Source: Marsupella aquatica (Eukaryota; Marchantiophyta). Taken from it: a DNA stretch of 64,000 nt. Below are positions 46,238-57,284 of the stretch, in pieces. Each line of letters begins with the position of its first letter. Position 1 is the stretch's first letter. The notes under the pieces were generated by a model. It saw only the letters and a program-made list of their open reading frames with translations. It ran no database searches and was not told the DNA's origin. The DNA is taken from positions 2,976,001 to 3,040,000 of the forward strand of contig OZ316896.1 of NCBI GenBank assembly GCA_973895155.1, read 5' to 3'. Both the position numbers and the translations under genes were made by a program.

Positions 46238-48715
46238 GTGGGAGGCAAAGTATGATATTCTCATTGATTTCTGTGGACCTTCAGAGCAGCATGTATGCTC
46301 CTATGGTTTGGAAATTCTAGTTGGTGAAGGTGATGAGGGGTATGATAAAATTGTAAGTACATTTGAACAATGCCCCAAGTGCATGTATGCTCGAGTTGTG
46401 ATTGTGAATCCTTTGCATGAGTCCTTACCTAAATTGGCTGTGTGTGCACTTCCAACTTGTAATAAGTTCACAGCTTCTTGGGTACGAGAGCATTGGGTCC
46501 AATTAAAGGCTTTTTGGGATGAATATTGTAGAGCTATGGTAGGCCCTTTGCTTGGACATGCTAGTGATGGTGATGCACGTCGCCGAAAGCTGATGCTGGA
46601 AGATTACAGAGGGCAGAATGGATCATACCCAAGGTACGGAGTTGGGTGGGAAGGGTGGACATACTCTGTTTCAATTCTACCAAATGGAGATTTGTATGGC
46701 TTTGGTGACCAAGACCAACCTCATAATGGGAAAAAGATGATAAACCCCTTAGACAGAGTGTCTTCTTTACTGGTGCTAGGAGATCAACATGCATCTTTAT
46801 CTTATGTAGCTAATGTCTACAATCATTATCCAATTCATAAACATGGCATGGCTTGGGATGATGTGAATAGGACTGACCGGCAGAATTGGGCAGGTCCACA
46901 ATGAATAGCAGCAAGAAGAGTGCAGCAATGTCTGAAAGATATGTATGAGAGGAGAGATGTATGACATGAACGGAGTTTAGGATCTCAGTTGTACTTGGAG
47001 ATTTGTGCAGATTACTTAGATATTTTCTTTTCTCCAGTTCATGATTTGAGGTCCCATATTGTGTTAGCATCCAAGGTTTCATTCTTTCTACGTTTGTGGA
47101 GATTGTGGTTGAGGTTCGGTGACCATTTAGTGGGTGGGAACTTTGCAGCACACACTGAGAAAGACATGATGTCTATTCAGGCTTTTCATGATGTTAACAT
47201 GTCATGTCATTTCATTGTGCTGTTAATTTGTGCCTTTCGAGATAAGTTCCCACATCTAGGTGTTCCCTTCCACTTGCTAGGTTCGGATTGTTGTGAGATT
47301 TTCTTCAGCAAGGTAGGAGGCATGAGTGGCCATGAGCAAAATTATGATTTTGGCTCTCTGTTGGATAGTGCTGTTGGACTGAACCGGCTTGCTGCCCTAG
47401 AATATGGACCAGAAGGCTTGAAGATAGGTCATTCACATAAGAAACAAGATCATGTATGGGGGAAGATTCATCCTATAGGGGAAGGGGAGGAAGCACCAAA
47501 TCTACTTGACTATTCTCTCATTGAGACTAATGAATTAGTGGTTGCAGCCCTTAAAGAAGGTTTTGTTGCTGCTAAGGATCTTATGCATCAATTGCAGATG
47601 TCTCCACGAAGTTCCTTACCAGCAGCTAGAAAGAGATGGTGGACATGTCCTTGGGTTGTGGAAAGTGAGACCTGGCCACTACAGGTGGTTCTGAAGGAAG
47701 CAATTGTTTGCAATGATTCTGAGGAGCAAGTAGAGCACCAACCACCAGACAAAGGTCCTCGCCCAACTGGAGATTTTCATGAATTGGAAGATCCTGAGGA
47801 TGATCTGAATAGAATAGATGCATGGTTAACAGAACCAGATCCCATTGTTGTTCCTAAGATGCATTCAGATGATGTACACAGAGATGATATACAGTTTGAT
47901 GTAGACCCCTCAGATGAGCTTGAGACATTAGGTCATGAAGTTCGGCATGTGTTTGGATCAGTTGTCCATGCTGTAACTAATGTGCAGAATCGTACCAAGG
48001 TAGTGCCTACTGTTACTTATGAAGGCAAGGTGATTTACAAATCCACTCTGGTAAGCCAGTTGGTAGGAAATCCGCATTTGTCAAAAGATAGGCTGACAAG
48101 GGTGAAACAAGTGCTATACTATAGTACTGGCAAGAGAAAAGTGCAAGAAGTCAATCCTAACTCATGTTTTGTTGATGTTGGCACTGATTGTGCAATTGCA
48201 TTTGAGTCTGATGATAATCCTGCTCCAAGTACTAGATCTGGAAAAAGAAAGGGAGGAAAGAATAAGGTTGTGGTGGAGGCAATCTCAGCAGATAAGAAAT
48301 ATTTTTGATTGGGTCAGATTGTCCAAATGAGACAGAAGTATGGCAGTAGGTGGGGCAATTGTTAGTCACCAATTGATTTGATGGATAGGCCAACTCCACT
48401 CGTAGGGCAATCAGGTAACATTTGTGAACTGTTGTTAAATTGGTATAGTCCTATTGGTAAGAGCAAAAGTGAATTCAGATATGATACCACTGATTTGATA
48501 TGGATGGATATTGAAATGGTCATTGCTAGTGTTGGTTTAACCATGAAAGAAGGGGTTATGGATCGTATCTATGTGTTGGATCCAATACATAGACGTGCTT
48601 TGGATCAGTATCTTCAAACAATGGTATGAATATCATGCTACTGTTTAGTTTTTGAGAGTCTGTATATATGTTTTATTTTGTTAATATTAGTGGGTGTAGT
48701 GGGATAGGATAGGGG

Positions 48716-48775
48716 GTGACGGACTGGCAACTTGAGATCCTTTCTCAATTAGGGGTTCAATTCCCCTCCGTCACA
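48716..48775 (+). ncRNA. tRNA-like fold lacking a D arm
   Basis: A 7-bp acceptor-like stem GTGACGG / CCGTCAC, a 5-bp anticodon-like stem TTGAG / CTCAA with a 7-base loop ATCCTTT, and a perfect 5-bp T arm with canonical loop TTCAATT, followed by A. Only nine bases lie where the D arm should be, so it is probably a tRNA-derived relic rather than a working gene. It sits in the putative 48624-48962 intron of the transposase gene. Confidence 0.35.
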
Positions 48776-49235
48776 TGTTACATCTCTCAACATAAGTTTT
48801 AAATGGAGTATGGATGGAGCATGGGATTGGTGATCAATGGGTGGAATGGATTATTTATGTTGTGACCTTAAAGGCCATCCCACTTATGCACGTAAGGTTT
48901 ATATTGGGATGACCTTTTAGGTACACAATATAAATGATGCATTGAAATGATCAAAGTTTAAGGTCGACAAAGGTGCAAGAACTGTTGCAGGGCGTGCCAT
49001 GTCTGACATACGACTTCACAAGGTACTGACATAGACTTATCTTTTCTTTCTAGGCATTTTTATTGATATGTGACACTTTACTTCACAAATTATAGGGGCA
49101 ATACAATTTGGATTTTAGACTCTTAGAAGAAAGAAAGAGGGAGGAAAAAAAAATTTCAACTTAATAAGTATGGTGGTCTAGGCATGAAAACGTCGCAGGT
49201 GATGGGGGGGTCCTCCATATAGTGAGACCCCCGAG

Positions 49236-50595
49236 CTTTCATAAGGAACTTTGGACATCAAACTTTTTTCTGTCGCATCCGATGGACAAAATGTTGCAGA
49301 AATATTGAAATGCCTTCCCAAAGGAACACTCACAGCCTTAGCATCTGTCATGTTGAATTTTGAGAGTACTTTCTCTGCATATCTTTTCTGCGTCAGCCAA
49401 AGTTTGGCTTTGTTAACATCCCTGACAATCTCCATGCCTAGGATCCTCTTGGCTGTGCCCAAATCCTTCATCTTAAACTCAGAACTGAGTTGGGTCTTAA
49501 GCTTATCAACTTCGCCCCTATCCTGTGCTGCAATGAGCATGTCATCCACTCGGGGGTCTCACTATATGGGGACCTCCCCATCGCCTGCGACGTTTTTAAG
49601 CCTCGGACCCCCTGAAATGTAAGAATTTTTATTTTATTTTTAACCCCTATAAAGTTGGAATATTCTTGGAATATTCTAAAAATTGGATTAAAAAGACCCT
49701 GATATTCTTATAAGTCTCAAAATTAAATTTAAACGACCCTATTGTTATTCTACAAAAATTCTTAAGTCTTCCCTTAGAACCAATAAAATGACCCTATCCT
49801 TCGTCGCACGTGATATGCTATTTTTGTGGAAGTGAAACCCCCGAGGTCATCCACATAAAGTACAAGGATGACAAACTTAAAACCTGTGTTGTTCACACGC
49901 CTTATGTAAACACATGGATCGTACATGCTTCGCACAAATCCAAGCGATTTCAAAAATTCATCAAAATGCTTGTTCCACTGCCTTGGGCTCTGCTTTAATC
50001 CATACAAGGATTTTAGTAACCTGCATACCAAATTTTCCTTGCCCTTTTGCACAAAATCCTCTGGTTGCCTCGTGTAAATCATCTCATCCAACGATCCATA
50101 TAAGAATGCCGTGACAACATCCATTTGATCTAAAACCAGATCAAATAAAACTACAAGAGCACATAGCAAACGTATTGTTGAATACTTTGTTACGGGTGAA
50201 AAAACCTCATTGTAGTCTATACCTTTCTGTTGAGTAAAACCCTTGGCTACCAACCGAACCTTAAATATCTTCTCAACATCCTCCCTGGGTCCATCTTTCT
50301 TCCTATGCACCCACTTGTTGTCAATAGCCTGCTTGTCACTAGGTAGACTTGTGAGTTCCCAAGTCTTGTTATCATGAAGTGATTTTATTTCCATGCGCAT
50401 CGCCACCTGCCACTGTTGCTTCTCCATAGAAGCTAGGACCTCTCAAAATGAGGATGGATCTCTATCTTCTGTCACCAATGCATCAATAGATTCTTCATCC
50501 AAATCCACATGATCAGAAGGAAGCCAAGTTCCATACCTTTCCCGGGCTTTATGTTTACAAGTTCCTCTTCGCACTGAAGACTCTGGCTGATCTCA
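49236..50595 (-). pseudogene. copia reverse transcriptase (copy 2), broken
   Basis: KWVHRKKDG, ARLVAKGFTQ, QMDVVTAFLYG, SLYGLKQSPRQW and LYVDD are present. Here the Trp after SPRQ is kept, unlike copy 1. The YVDD segment is interrupted by the 297-bp element at 49549-49845. Stops lie at 50443-50445 and 50593-50595. Confidence 0.85.
49549..49845 (-). mobile_element. 297-bp deletion derivative of the CTCGGGGG family
   Basis: Ends CTCGGGGGTCTCACT (left) and CTCGGGGGTTTCACT (right, complement), with an exact 8-bp target duplication GTCATCCA at 49541-49548 and 49846-49853. The left 65 bases match the right end of the 8.2-kb element (ATATGG, CCTGCGACGTTTT). The right 80 bases match its left end (CATATCACGTGCGA, GATAGGGTC, GAAGACTTAAG). 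It is therefore an inverted, internally deleted copy. No coding capacity. Confidence 0.9.
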
Positions 50596-51783
50596 TTGTA
50601 GTGCGCTTTGCCTTAAAGTAATGTCAACATATTCTTCATTTGACACATCCTCTTCTCTTAAATCCTCTAGAGGAGGAGATTGCTCTTTGTTAGTAGTAGG
50701 GAATTGATCTATCTCCCCCTCCTTCAATGATTTTTCTTCATTGAAGGATACATCCCGACTAACAAGTAACTTGCAATCAACTGGATCCCACAACCGATAA
50801 CCTTTAACTTCACGCTGATAACCAAGAAAAATGCATTTCTGGGCTCTAGGATCTAGCTTAGTCCTATTGTTGCTAGGAACATGTGCATATGCTTCACAGC
50901 CAAAAACCCTAAGCTTTGAATAATCAGCAGGTTGATTGTACCATAGCTCAAAGGGGGTTTTGTAAGTAATTGCCTGACTAGGAGAGAGATTTACTAGATA
51001 AGCAACTATGTTGACAGCTTTTGCCCAAAAGATTTGTGGCAATTTAGAGTGGCTCAACATGCTCCTTGCTCGCTCCAACAATATGCGGTTGAGTCGCTCA
51101 GCAACACCATTTTGCTCAAGAGTGTACACAGTTGTGAGATGGTGAGTAATTCCCTTATTTGCACAATACGTGTTGAACTCGCCAGAGGTGTATTCACCAC
51201 CATTATCTGATCGTAGATATATCACATTCTTTGTAGTCTGTGTCTCAACTTGAGCTATCCATTGTTTGAAGATGGAAAGCACTTCAAATTTATGGGCAAT
51301 GAAATAAATCCAAACAAACCTTGAGTAATCATCGATAAACGATACATAGTATTTTTTGCCTGAATGTGAGGAAACCGGAGTAGGACCCCACACATCGGAA
51401 TGAATATACTCAAGTACAACTTTAGAATGATGAATGGCAGTCAGAAATGGAGTTCTTGTTTTCTTGCTGACAATGCAATGATCACAAAAACTCAACTTGC
51501 ATGCTTGCAATCCTGGTAGGAGATGTCGCTTGTGTAGGATTTCCAAACTTTTTTCACTCATGTGACCAAGCCGAGCATGCCATAAATTGATTTTCTCCTC
51601 CTGAGATGTGACCAAATTGACTTTGACAAGAAGTGTGATACCTTCCAAGACATAGATGTTTATTTTCTTCTTGCCAATAAGAACTTCAGTTGATCCATGT
51701 GTGACTGTTAACACCCCATCAGTTGCACTCCATTGATAACCCTTCGCATCCAAGTAACCAAGAGAAATCAAATTCTTACACAT
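50596..51783 (-). pseudogene. copia integrase (copy 2)
   Basis: A long uninterrupted frame: LWHARLGHMSEKS, the zinc Cys pair LSFCDHCI, HSDVWGP, DNGGEY, NGVAERLNRI, and the C-terminal KVFGCEAYAHVP-like region (here RVFGCEAYAHV). It is better preserved than copy 1, but no start codon or upstream gag remains. Confidence 0.85.
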
Positions 51784-51791
51784 TTCTGGAA

Positions 51792-53730
51792 TGTGTGGTC
51801 AAATGCAAGCTTGAGGGGGGCAAAAAGGATATCCAAAATCTCCACCAAAAGGATTCCAGTCCTTCCCTTTTTTCAAGGGATGGACAAGGTGTTACACCTA
51901 ATGGCATGGATTGCTTTATTGAGAATAGAAGGTGGGATCTTCCCCTCACATCCAGCAGTCCATTTGGAAGCGTGCTAGGAGGTTTGATTAGGAGTAGCGT
52001 CCATTAATGATTCAATGGTTAAGGAAAAAAGGACTTAAAAGGAAGTCCAAGTGGTAATGAATACCAATGAAACAGGATTTAAGTAGCGATTTGAATTTCA
52101 AAATACTTAATTACGCGTAGACTAAGAAGTCCTAGCTAGGCTCAGCTAGGACTCTACGGAAGAGGCAGGGAGCCATGAGAATTGAAGGGCTATCGACTAT
52201 CTGTGGTAATGTTTTGCGGGTTTGCTTCAGGAGTTTTACTAGAGAGCTTCTGGCCTCAAGCGGATTCGACGAATTCTAAAGATCATCCATAGAACTAGCA
52301 AAAAGCTTGGCGACCGTCTTGTGCAATATAGGGTATTCACCTCGTTAGTAAAGGGTAAGCCGCGTGACATCTCAATCTTGTTAGACTCCATTTTTTGTTT
52401 GCTTGAGTGCGGGTATTCCCACATGAATTTGTGCCATCTAGAGCCTCATTTAACTTGGACCATGGCCTCTTTAACTTATGAAATATTGTTTTGAACTTAC
52501 GTTCAAAAGCTCATCGTGTTGTAGGAGCTGCCATCAATTTTAGCGAGATGCCACCAGTGCGGCGCCAAGCGGGGCGCCAAGATGAATCCCAAGAAGAGAA
52601 AGAAAAAAGAGAACGGTGTCCGGGTGACCGTATTTTCTGGCAAGAGCATGTTGGCTCTTTTGAAATTAACCTTGCATGCTCATAAGTTCTACACTAAAAT
52701 CAAAATGATAATTTTAGTAACAAGGGTAGTGGGTATTAAGAAAGGTTCAGGTGAAATTAAAATACTGTTAAACCCTACTTCACCATACTTGCGGACCAAC
52801 ACATCACGAAAATTAGTTTTCTTACGACATATGATTCTAATATCTCCAAGAGAAAATAAAATAGGAATATCATCCGGACTCCTATTCAGATCCATGACTT
52901 CAATAAAGGACAAAGATGATGCACTCCCACTCCTCTCGGTACGACACCACTGGATATATTATTGGCTCGTTAGAAACCATAACAGCAGTTGCAAACTGAG
53001 CTCCAAAATGATAGGTTAAATGTTGCCTCATAGATAGTTTGTCTAAAAGATGGACTCTAATCAAAAACGGATTACGAAGGGGAAGATCAGGGATAACTTT
53101 CTCTCTTGGATTCATGATGGCTCTCCTATTCCTTTGCTATCCGGGCCAAAGGACGCCCCACCCCTATATTCCCAAAGAAACCTTATTTCCTAAGGTCCCA
53201 TCTATAAGTCTACTACTCATTCCTTTGCTATCCGGGCCAAAGGACGCCCCACTACTATGTTCAAGGCACAAAAGAGCTTCACAACCTTGAATGATAAACA
53301 TTGCGGAATGAGGGGAGAATGCCCCTCACCACTTTATTTATAGTGCACACCAAGAGGGCATGGATCAAGCCCAAGCACTTGGATGAAGGCCAAGTGTCAA
53401 ACATCTAATATCAAAGAGTGTGCTTGTTCATAGTTGGTGAAACTACTTTTAGTAGGTGAAACTACCATGCGTTGATGGAACTACTATGCGTTGGTGGACC
53501 TACTATGCGTTGGTAAAACTACTGTGCCTTAATGGACCTACTGTGCGTTGGTAGAACTACTATGCGTTGGTGAATATTATTGTAGTTGGTGGAACTACTC
53601 ATATGCATTGGTGGAACTACTATAGTCCGTTAATATAGCTAAAGAGTTTTAATAAAATCTAAATTTAATAATCTAACTACTAAATTACTTATATAATCTA
53701 TAGCATATTAAAACAAACAATTTTTTATAA
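51792..53730. other. Sequence between copia copy 2 and the convergent gene pair
   Basis: No gene is supported. A direct repeat ATTCCTTTGCTATCCGGGCC + AAAGGACGCCCCAC occurs at about 53129 and 53219; CTTTGCTATCCGGGCCAAAG within it is nearly self-complementary. At 53435-53630 a 20-23 base unit (GTTGGTGGAACTACTATGC) is repeated about eight times. The minus-strand frames near 52690-53115 look protein-like (NPFLIRVHLLDKLSM) but are short and I cannot assign them. Confidence 0.4.
53435..53630. repeat. Short tandem repeat, 20-23 bp unit
   Basis: About eight degenerate copies of GTTGGTGGAACTACTATGC, upstream of the plus-strand gene. Confidence 0.7.
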
Positions 53731-54852
53731 CTTAAGAGAAAATCACGACAACGGCGCAATTTTCGAAGGCAAAAGTCATGGTATGACAAGCCTATCGGGC
53801 AGTGCCAAGAGGTCAACACTGAGCAATTGAATAGAGGCATTCAACCGGAAGACGGCAATAGTACGGGCCTGATTTTTGATGCCAAGCAGCAAGCTGATCA
53901 GTTGCTTCTTCATGCTCAGCAGCAAAGTGAGGTATTATTAACTGCTACTAGGAATAAGGCGTTGCGCTTACATGGAGAGGCAACCGCTCAAGCTGCGTTG
54001 AAGCTGCACAACATCGAGAATGACTGTGCTGAAGGCAAAGAAACATTGTCACGTTTGCGCTCTAGGATAGGGCAAAAGCAAGCCGCCCTCAAAGTACTGC
54101 GTGTGCGATTAGGTGAAGGAGCTCACTATCTACAAAGCATGCAAGAGGACCCTCATTTGGCCAGAGAATTTAGGGAGAAAGATGCTGCTAGAAAACGAGC
54201 TGCATATTGGAGACTTCGGAGGATGAGAAGTTTAAGTTTGTCTAGTCATCTTGCTGAGGAAACGCCCAATAGAACTAGACGAGCGGTTGATTCAGTGGTC
54301 TACGAGGTAACTTCAGTCTTATTCAAAAAAATGAGAGATTTCAACTTATCCGCAAGGAAGGTAGTCCTAGAGCGATTTTGGTTGCATTCTTCATTGAGAG
54401 AATATCATCCTACAGCTCTTGGGACCCCTAAGTTAGATGCATTTGTAGGAGCTGCTATAACTGACCTTAGGCAGACCTTGCAAATTGTGAAGTGGGGTAA
54501 AAAGAAAGATCACTTGGCTGTAAAGCATTCAGTGTTGGTAGCTATGGTCGGACAGTCCACGGTTGGCAAGCGATATCAGTCCTCTTTAGCTAAGGCTTTT
54601 GGTATCAAGAGACACAACATTCAAAAAGCATCAAACATGCGGAAGCAGATAGATGAGAACCAATGTATAAAATACCCAATGGGGGAAAGGAAAACCAGGA
54701 GTGACGAGATTAGTGTAGAGGTGCGCAAGATTGTTGAACTATTTTGGAGCACATACACTAGAATCTCACCAGGCAAGAAAGAGATAGCTAGAAAGCGACT
54801 TGGACCAAATCAACATGAGGAACATAAAGTACATTGGCTCGAGGATACAGAG

Positions 54853-55005
54853 GTAGGATATCCTCACATTGGCTACTTCAATTTCTTTGAGAGTTCTTAA
54901 AATTTTCTGCATTCTTTAGTCCCGTCTTCAGTTGTAGCCAACGATACAAATTTGAGAGCCTGAATTTGGGTAATCTATTAACACCCTGTTGATGTCTATT
55001 TACAG
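54853..55005 (+). other. Predicted intron 1 of the plus-strand DDE gene
   Basis: Donor ACAGAG|GTAGGA, acceptor TTTACAG|GTTGAA, 153 bases. Joins WLEDTE to VEFFFKF in frame. Confidence 0.8.
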
Positions 55006-56151
55006 GTTGAATTTTTCTTCAAGTTCCAAGATTGGTGCAAGGCTGAGAACAATGTTGTTTCTATAGGCCTGCGGTCCTTCAGTTATCTGAAACCGTTTTA
55101 CATTCGAACCATGAAGGATCGAAATGTATGCTGCTGCAAGCAGCACGTTGAAATGGACCTCCTGAAAGAGGCACTAAACAAATTCAGGAAGTTTCATCAC
55201 CCCTCTGAGTGTAGTTGTCAGTGTTGTACTTGTAAATCAGTCGCCATTCCATTAGGTGTTTCTTGTGTAGCTTCAAGGACACACATTACCTCTGTTCGAG
55301 GTTGGATGGAAGGTGCGTTGTGTAAGAAAACCGAGGGGCAGGTATGACACAAGAAGGACTATATTATGGGAGGTTGTGTAGATTGTGGAACGTTGAATCT
55401 GGACTGGTGTCCATGGGAGTTGGATTCCACACAACAACTAACTATTAGTTGGCAGAGTTTTGAATATCAGGAGTTAGATGACAACTTACAAATGAAGAAA
55501 GCAAAGAAGCAGGGAAGTGATGAGAGTTCACAAAAAAAGTCTAAACGCTTGAGGATGGTGTATAAGACTACGTCTATAAGTGATTTCAGGAACGTGGTCG
55601 AAGCTAGAATGAAGTCATTTGTTGTTCATGATTTTAGAGCTCGCTGGCAAAGTGACCAGTTTAGATTGTGTTTGAAGACGTTCCCAAGAGGAACCATAGT
55701 GTCTTCAATTGACTTCTCTGAAAATTACACTTTCAAGACGCAAAATGAGATTCAATCGCAACATTGGGACAACAAACAGATTACTTTGTTGATCCATGTG
55801 ACCTATAGACATCGAGAAGATGTGCACCAATCTATGGAGGCTGCAGTGGGACGGACAGTGAGTATGGCACAGAGTGAAGCTGGTGACAGAGATATCATCG
55901 CCGACTATCATTTCTATATCAGTGATGATAATACTCACGACACCTTGTTTGTGCAGCATTGCATGGATGCTCATTACCATTGGATGAAGCAAGAGGGAAT
56001 TGAATTCACTCAGCATTGGGTTTGGTCCGATGGAGCTGCCTCACAATTTAAGGCTTGTAGACCTTTCTACTACGTCTCAAGGTATTACAAGAGATTTGGT
56101 GCACAGATGAAATGGTTTTTCCATGCTTCAGGACATGGAAAGGGTGTAGCT

Positions 56152-56307
56152 GTAAGTGTGGAACTCTACCTCCAATATTTGAATTCACTGTGTTGTTCTC
56201 ATTATTTAGTTTCATATGAGCTTCTTTACCGTTATACAAGAACATTATTCTTTGGAGTCTAGTTGTATGCTTGTGTGACATTGAATGGACTTTTTCTGCA
56301 TGGATAG
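56152..56307 (+). other. Predicted intron 2 of the plus-strand DDE gene
   Basis: Donor GTAGCT|GTAAGT (consensus), acceptor TGGATAG|GATGCC, 156 bases. Joins GHGKGVA to DALGGH in frame. Confidence 0.85.
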
Positions 56308-57284
56308 GATGCCCTTGGAGGCCACATCAAGAGCGGGATACAGAGAGAGCAGTTGAAGGGGACGCATGGCTTTCGCTTGGAAAATGCTCATGATGTAGTT
56401 GCATTTTGCAAGGAGAAGTTTGCCATTGGTATTGAGAGAGAGTATGATGATGTTTTGCTTGTGAGGCGATTGTTTTGGGAAATAGGTGCTACAGCTGTGA
56501 ATCGGCACAAGAAATGGGACTATGATGCAATCCCAGGATGTAGAGCAATGCATTGTTTTGATGGATTTAGTAACCGACTTTCAACTCTGTTGCAAGTGAG
56601 GGAACTATGTTGTTTTTGTGCTTACTGTCTTGATGAAGAACCACAAAAATGTGAGAATCGAGATCTTGTAGGACTGTATAAGCTTGAGATGGTGAAAGGG
56701 ATTCTCCCTATTGATGTCAAAGCAGACCTTGAAGAAATGGGAGTTGGTGAAGGACTGTTGGAAGGGGACTCAGGGTCTTTGGCAGAGTTGGTGCAGTTGG
56801 GTGATTTCTATGCAGTGGAAGCAGAGCGCCCAAATCGTTGGGATGTAGACTTTTACATTTTGCAATGCGAGGAGGTCCTACATGATGTCACAGAGATATT
56901 TGTGGATGGATACGAGCAGGAACTTCAGCAGGGTGAACTGGTATTGAAGGGCAGATGGATGCAACCAGTTCCAGGATCGTGCCACACATATGTCTATTTA
57001 GACAAATCACCACCAAGTTTTAGTCTTGCAAAGTCAATAATTCACATTCGATTTGGGCTAAGCCCATGTGATACTTCAGGATGGAAGGGTGGTAGAAGAA
57101 AGTTCAAATTGGACAAAGACACACTTGCAGCAATTACAGATTCTTTGCGGTGATGAGAGAATCGTCTATTGAGGTAAATTTCTGAATTGCCCAACTTCCT
57201 ACTTTCCTTGCAATCTACATCAACACTTTGAGCTTTGCCCGTAACCCATCCTTAGTGCGTCCATGTGTAAGGATTATGTTCTTA

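Larger units (their letters stand above)
43559..49164 (+). pseudogene. DDE-like transposase gene of the 8.2-kb element
   Basis: A 5' frame (43559-43957; ATG, Cys-rich: CCWCEPCVKC, then KCSC) and 44031-44240 may be N-terminal exons. The main frame runs 44248-46133, intron 46134-46237, 46238-48623, then probable exons 48963-49022 and 49096-49164 (TAA). Zinc-type clusters CLECRETYG and CTICGMLH with distal histidines come first. The core follows: FAEDETRIK (first Asp, about 46105), GHASDGDARRRKLM (about 46555) and LGSDCCEIFFSKVGG (about 47280-47320). The SDG..RRK and D..E.FFS layout recalls P-type transposases; this is judgement by eye. Seven in-frame stops: TGA at 45628, 45691, 46000, 46902, 46962, 48306; TAG at 48363. 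No frameshift is needed in the main frame. Confidence 0.75.
41041..49235 (+). mobile_element. 8.2-kb DNA transposon with CTCGGGGG termini
   Basis: Terminal inverted repeat CTCGGGGGTCTCACT (15 of 15) at 41041-41055 and 49221-49235. A perfect 8-bp target duplication CTTTCATA lies at 41033-41040 and 49236-49243, within copia pol, whose frame is continuous once the element is removed. The interior holds a minisatellite (41.58-42.48 kb), minus-strand frames (42.63-43.13 kb) and a spliced transposase-like gene (43.56-49.16 kb). The 8-bp duplication fits the P, hAT, Merlin or Zisupton groups. The transposase motifs fit P best by eye. A deletion derivative sits 305 bp away at 49549-49845, showing that the family has been mobile. 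Confidence 0.88.
39873..51791 (-). mobile_element. Ty1/copia retrotransposon, copy 2, 5'-truncated and interrupted
   Basis: Same family as copy 1, on the minus strand. One LTR (39873-40196), RNase H and reverse transcriptase (40390-41040, then 49236-49548 and 49846-50427), and integrase (50593-51783). It stops at about 51791, in the protease-to-integrase spacer (after EMCKNLISLGYL). Gag, protease and the 5' LTR are missing. Two DNA transposons (41041-49235 and 49549-49845) were inserted later: their target duplications are retroelement sequence and the protein reads through when they are removed. Confidence 0.88.
53731..57153 (+). pseudogene. DDE-like protein of an unassigned transposon family, one in-frame stop
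   Basis: Three exons: to 54852, 55006-56151 and 56308-57153. The first exon is open from 53731 without any ATG in frame, so the true start is in an upstream exon. The N-terminal half is helical and basic with a coiled-coil start (QQADQLLLHAQQQSEVLL). Zinc-type clusters follow: CCCKQHVEMDLL, CSCQCCTCKS, CVDCGTLNLDWCP. Then a DDE-like core: SIDFSENYTF (about 55710), WSDGAASQFKACRPF (about 56025) and HGKGVADALGGH across intron 2. I recall similar D-F-x-E-N-Y / HGKG proteins as unnamed transposon-type proteins in cnidarians, fish and non-seed plants; memory, not a search. A TGA at 55345-55347 is the only break (KTEGQV, stop, HKKDY); too short a gap to be an intron. Confidence 0.7.

Noticed and set aside
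52689-53115. Possible organellar or host coding fragment (NPFLIRVHLLDKLSM and adjacent frame)
   Set aside because: Short, frame-broken, and I could not match it to any family with confidence.
55321-55366. A micro-intron removing the TGA at 55345
   Set aside because: The only donor/acceptor pair would give an intron of about 20 bases, too short for a plant spliceosome.
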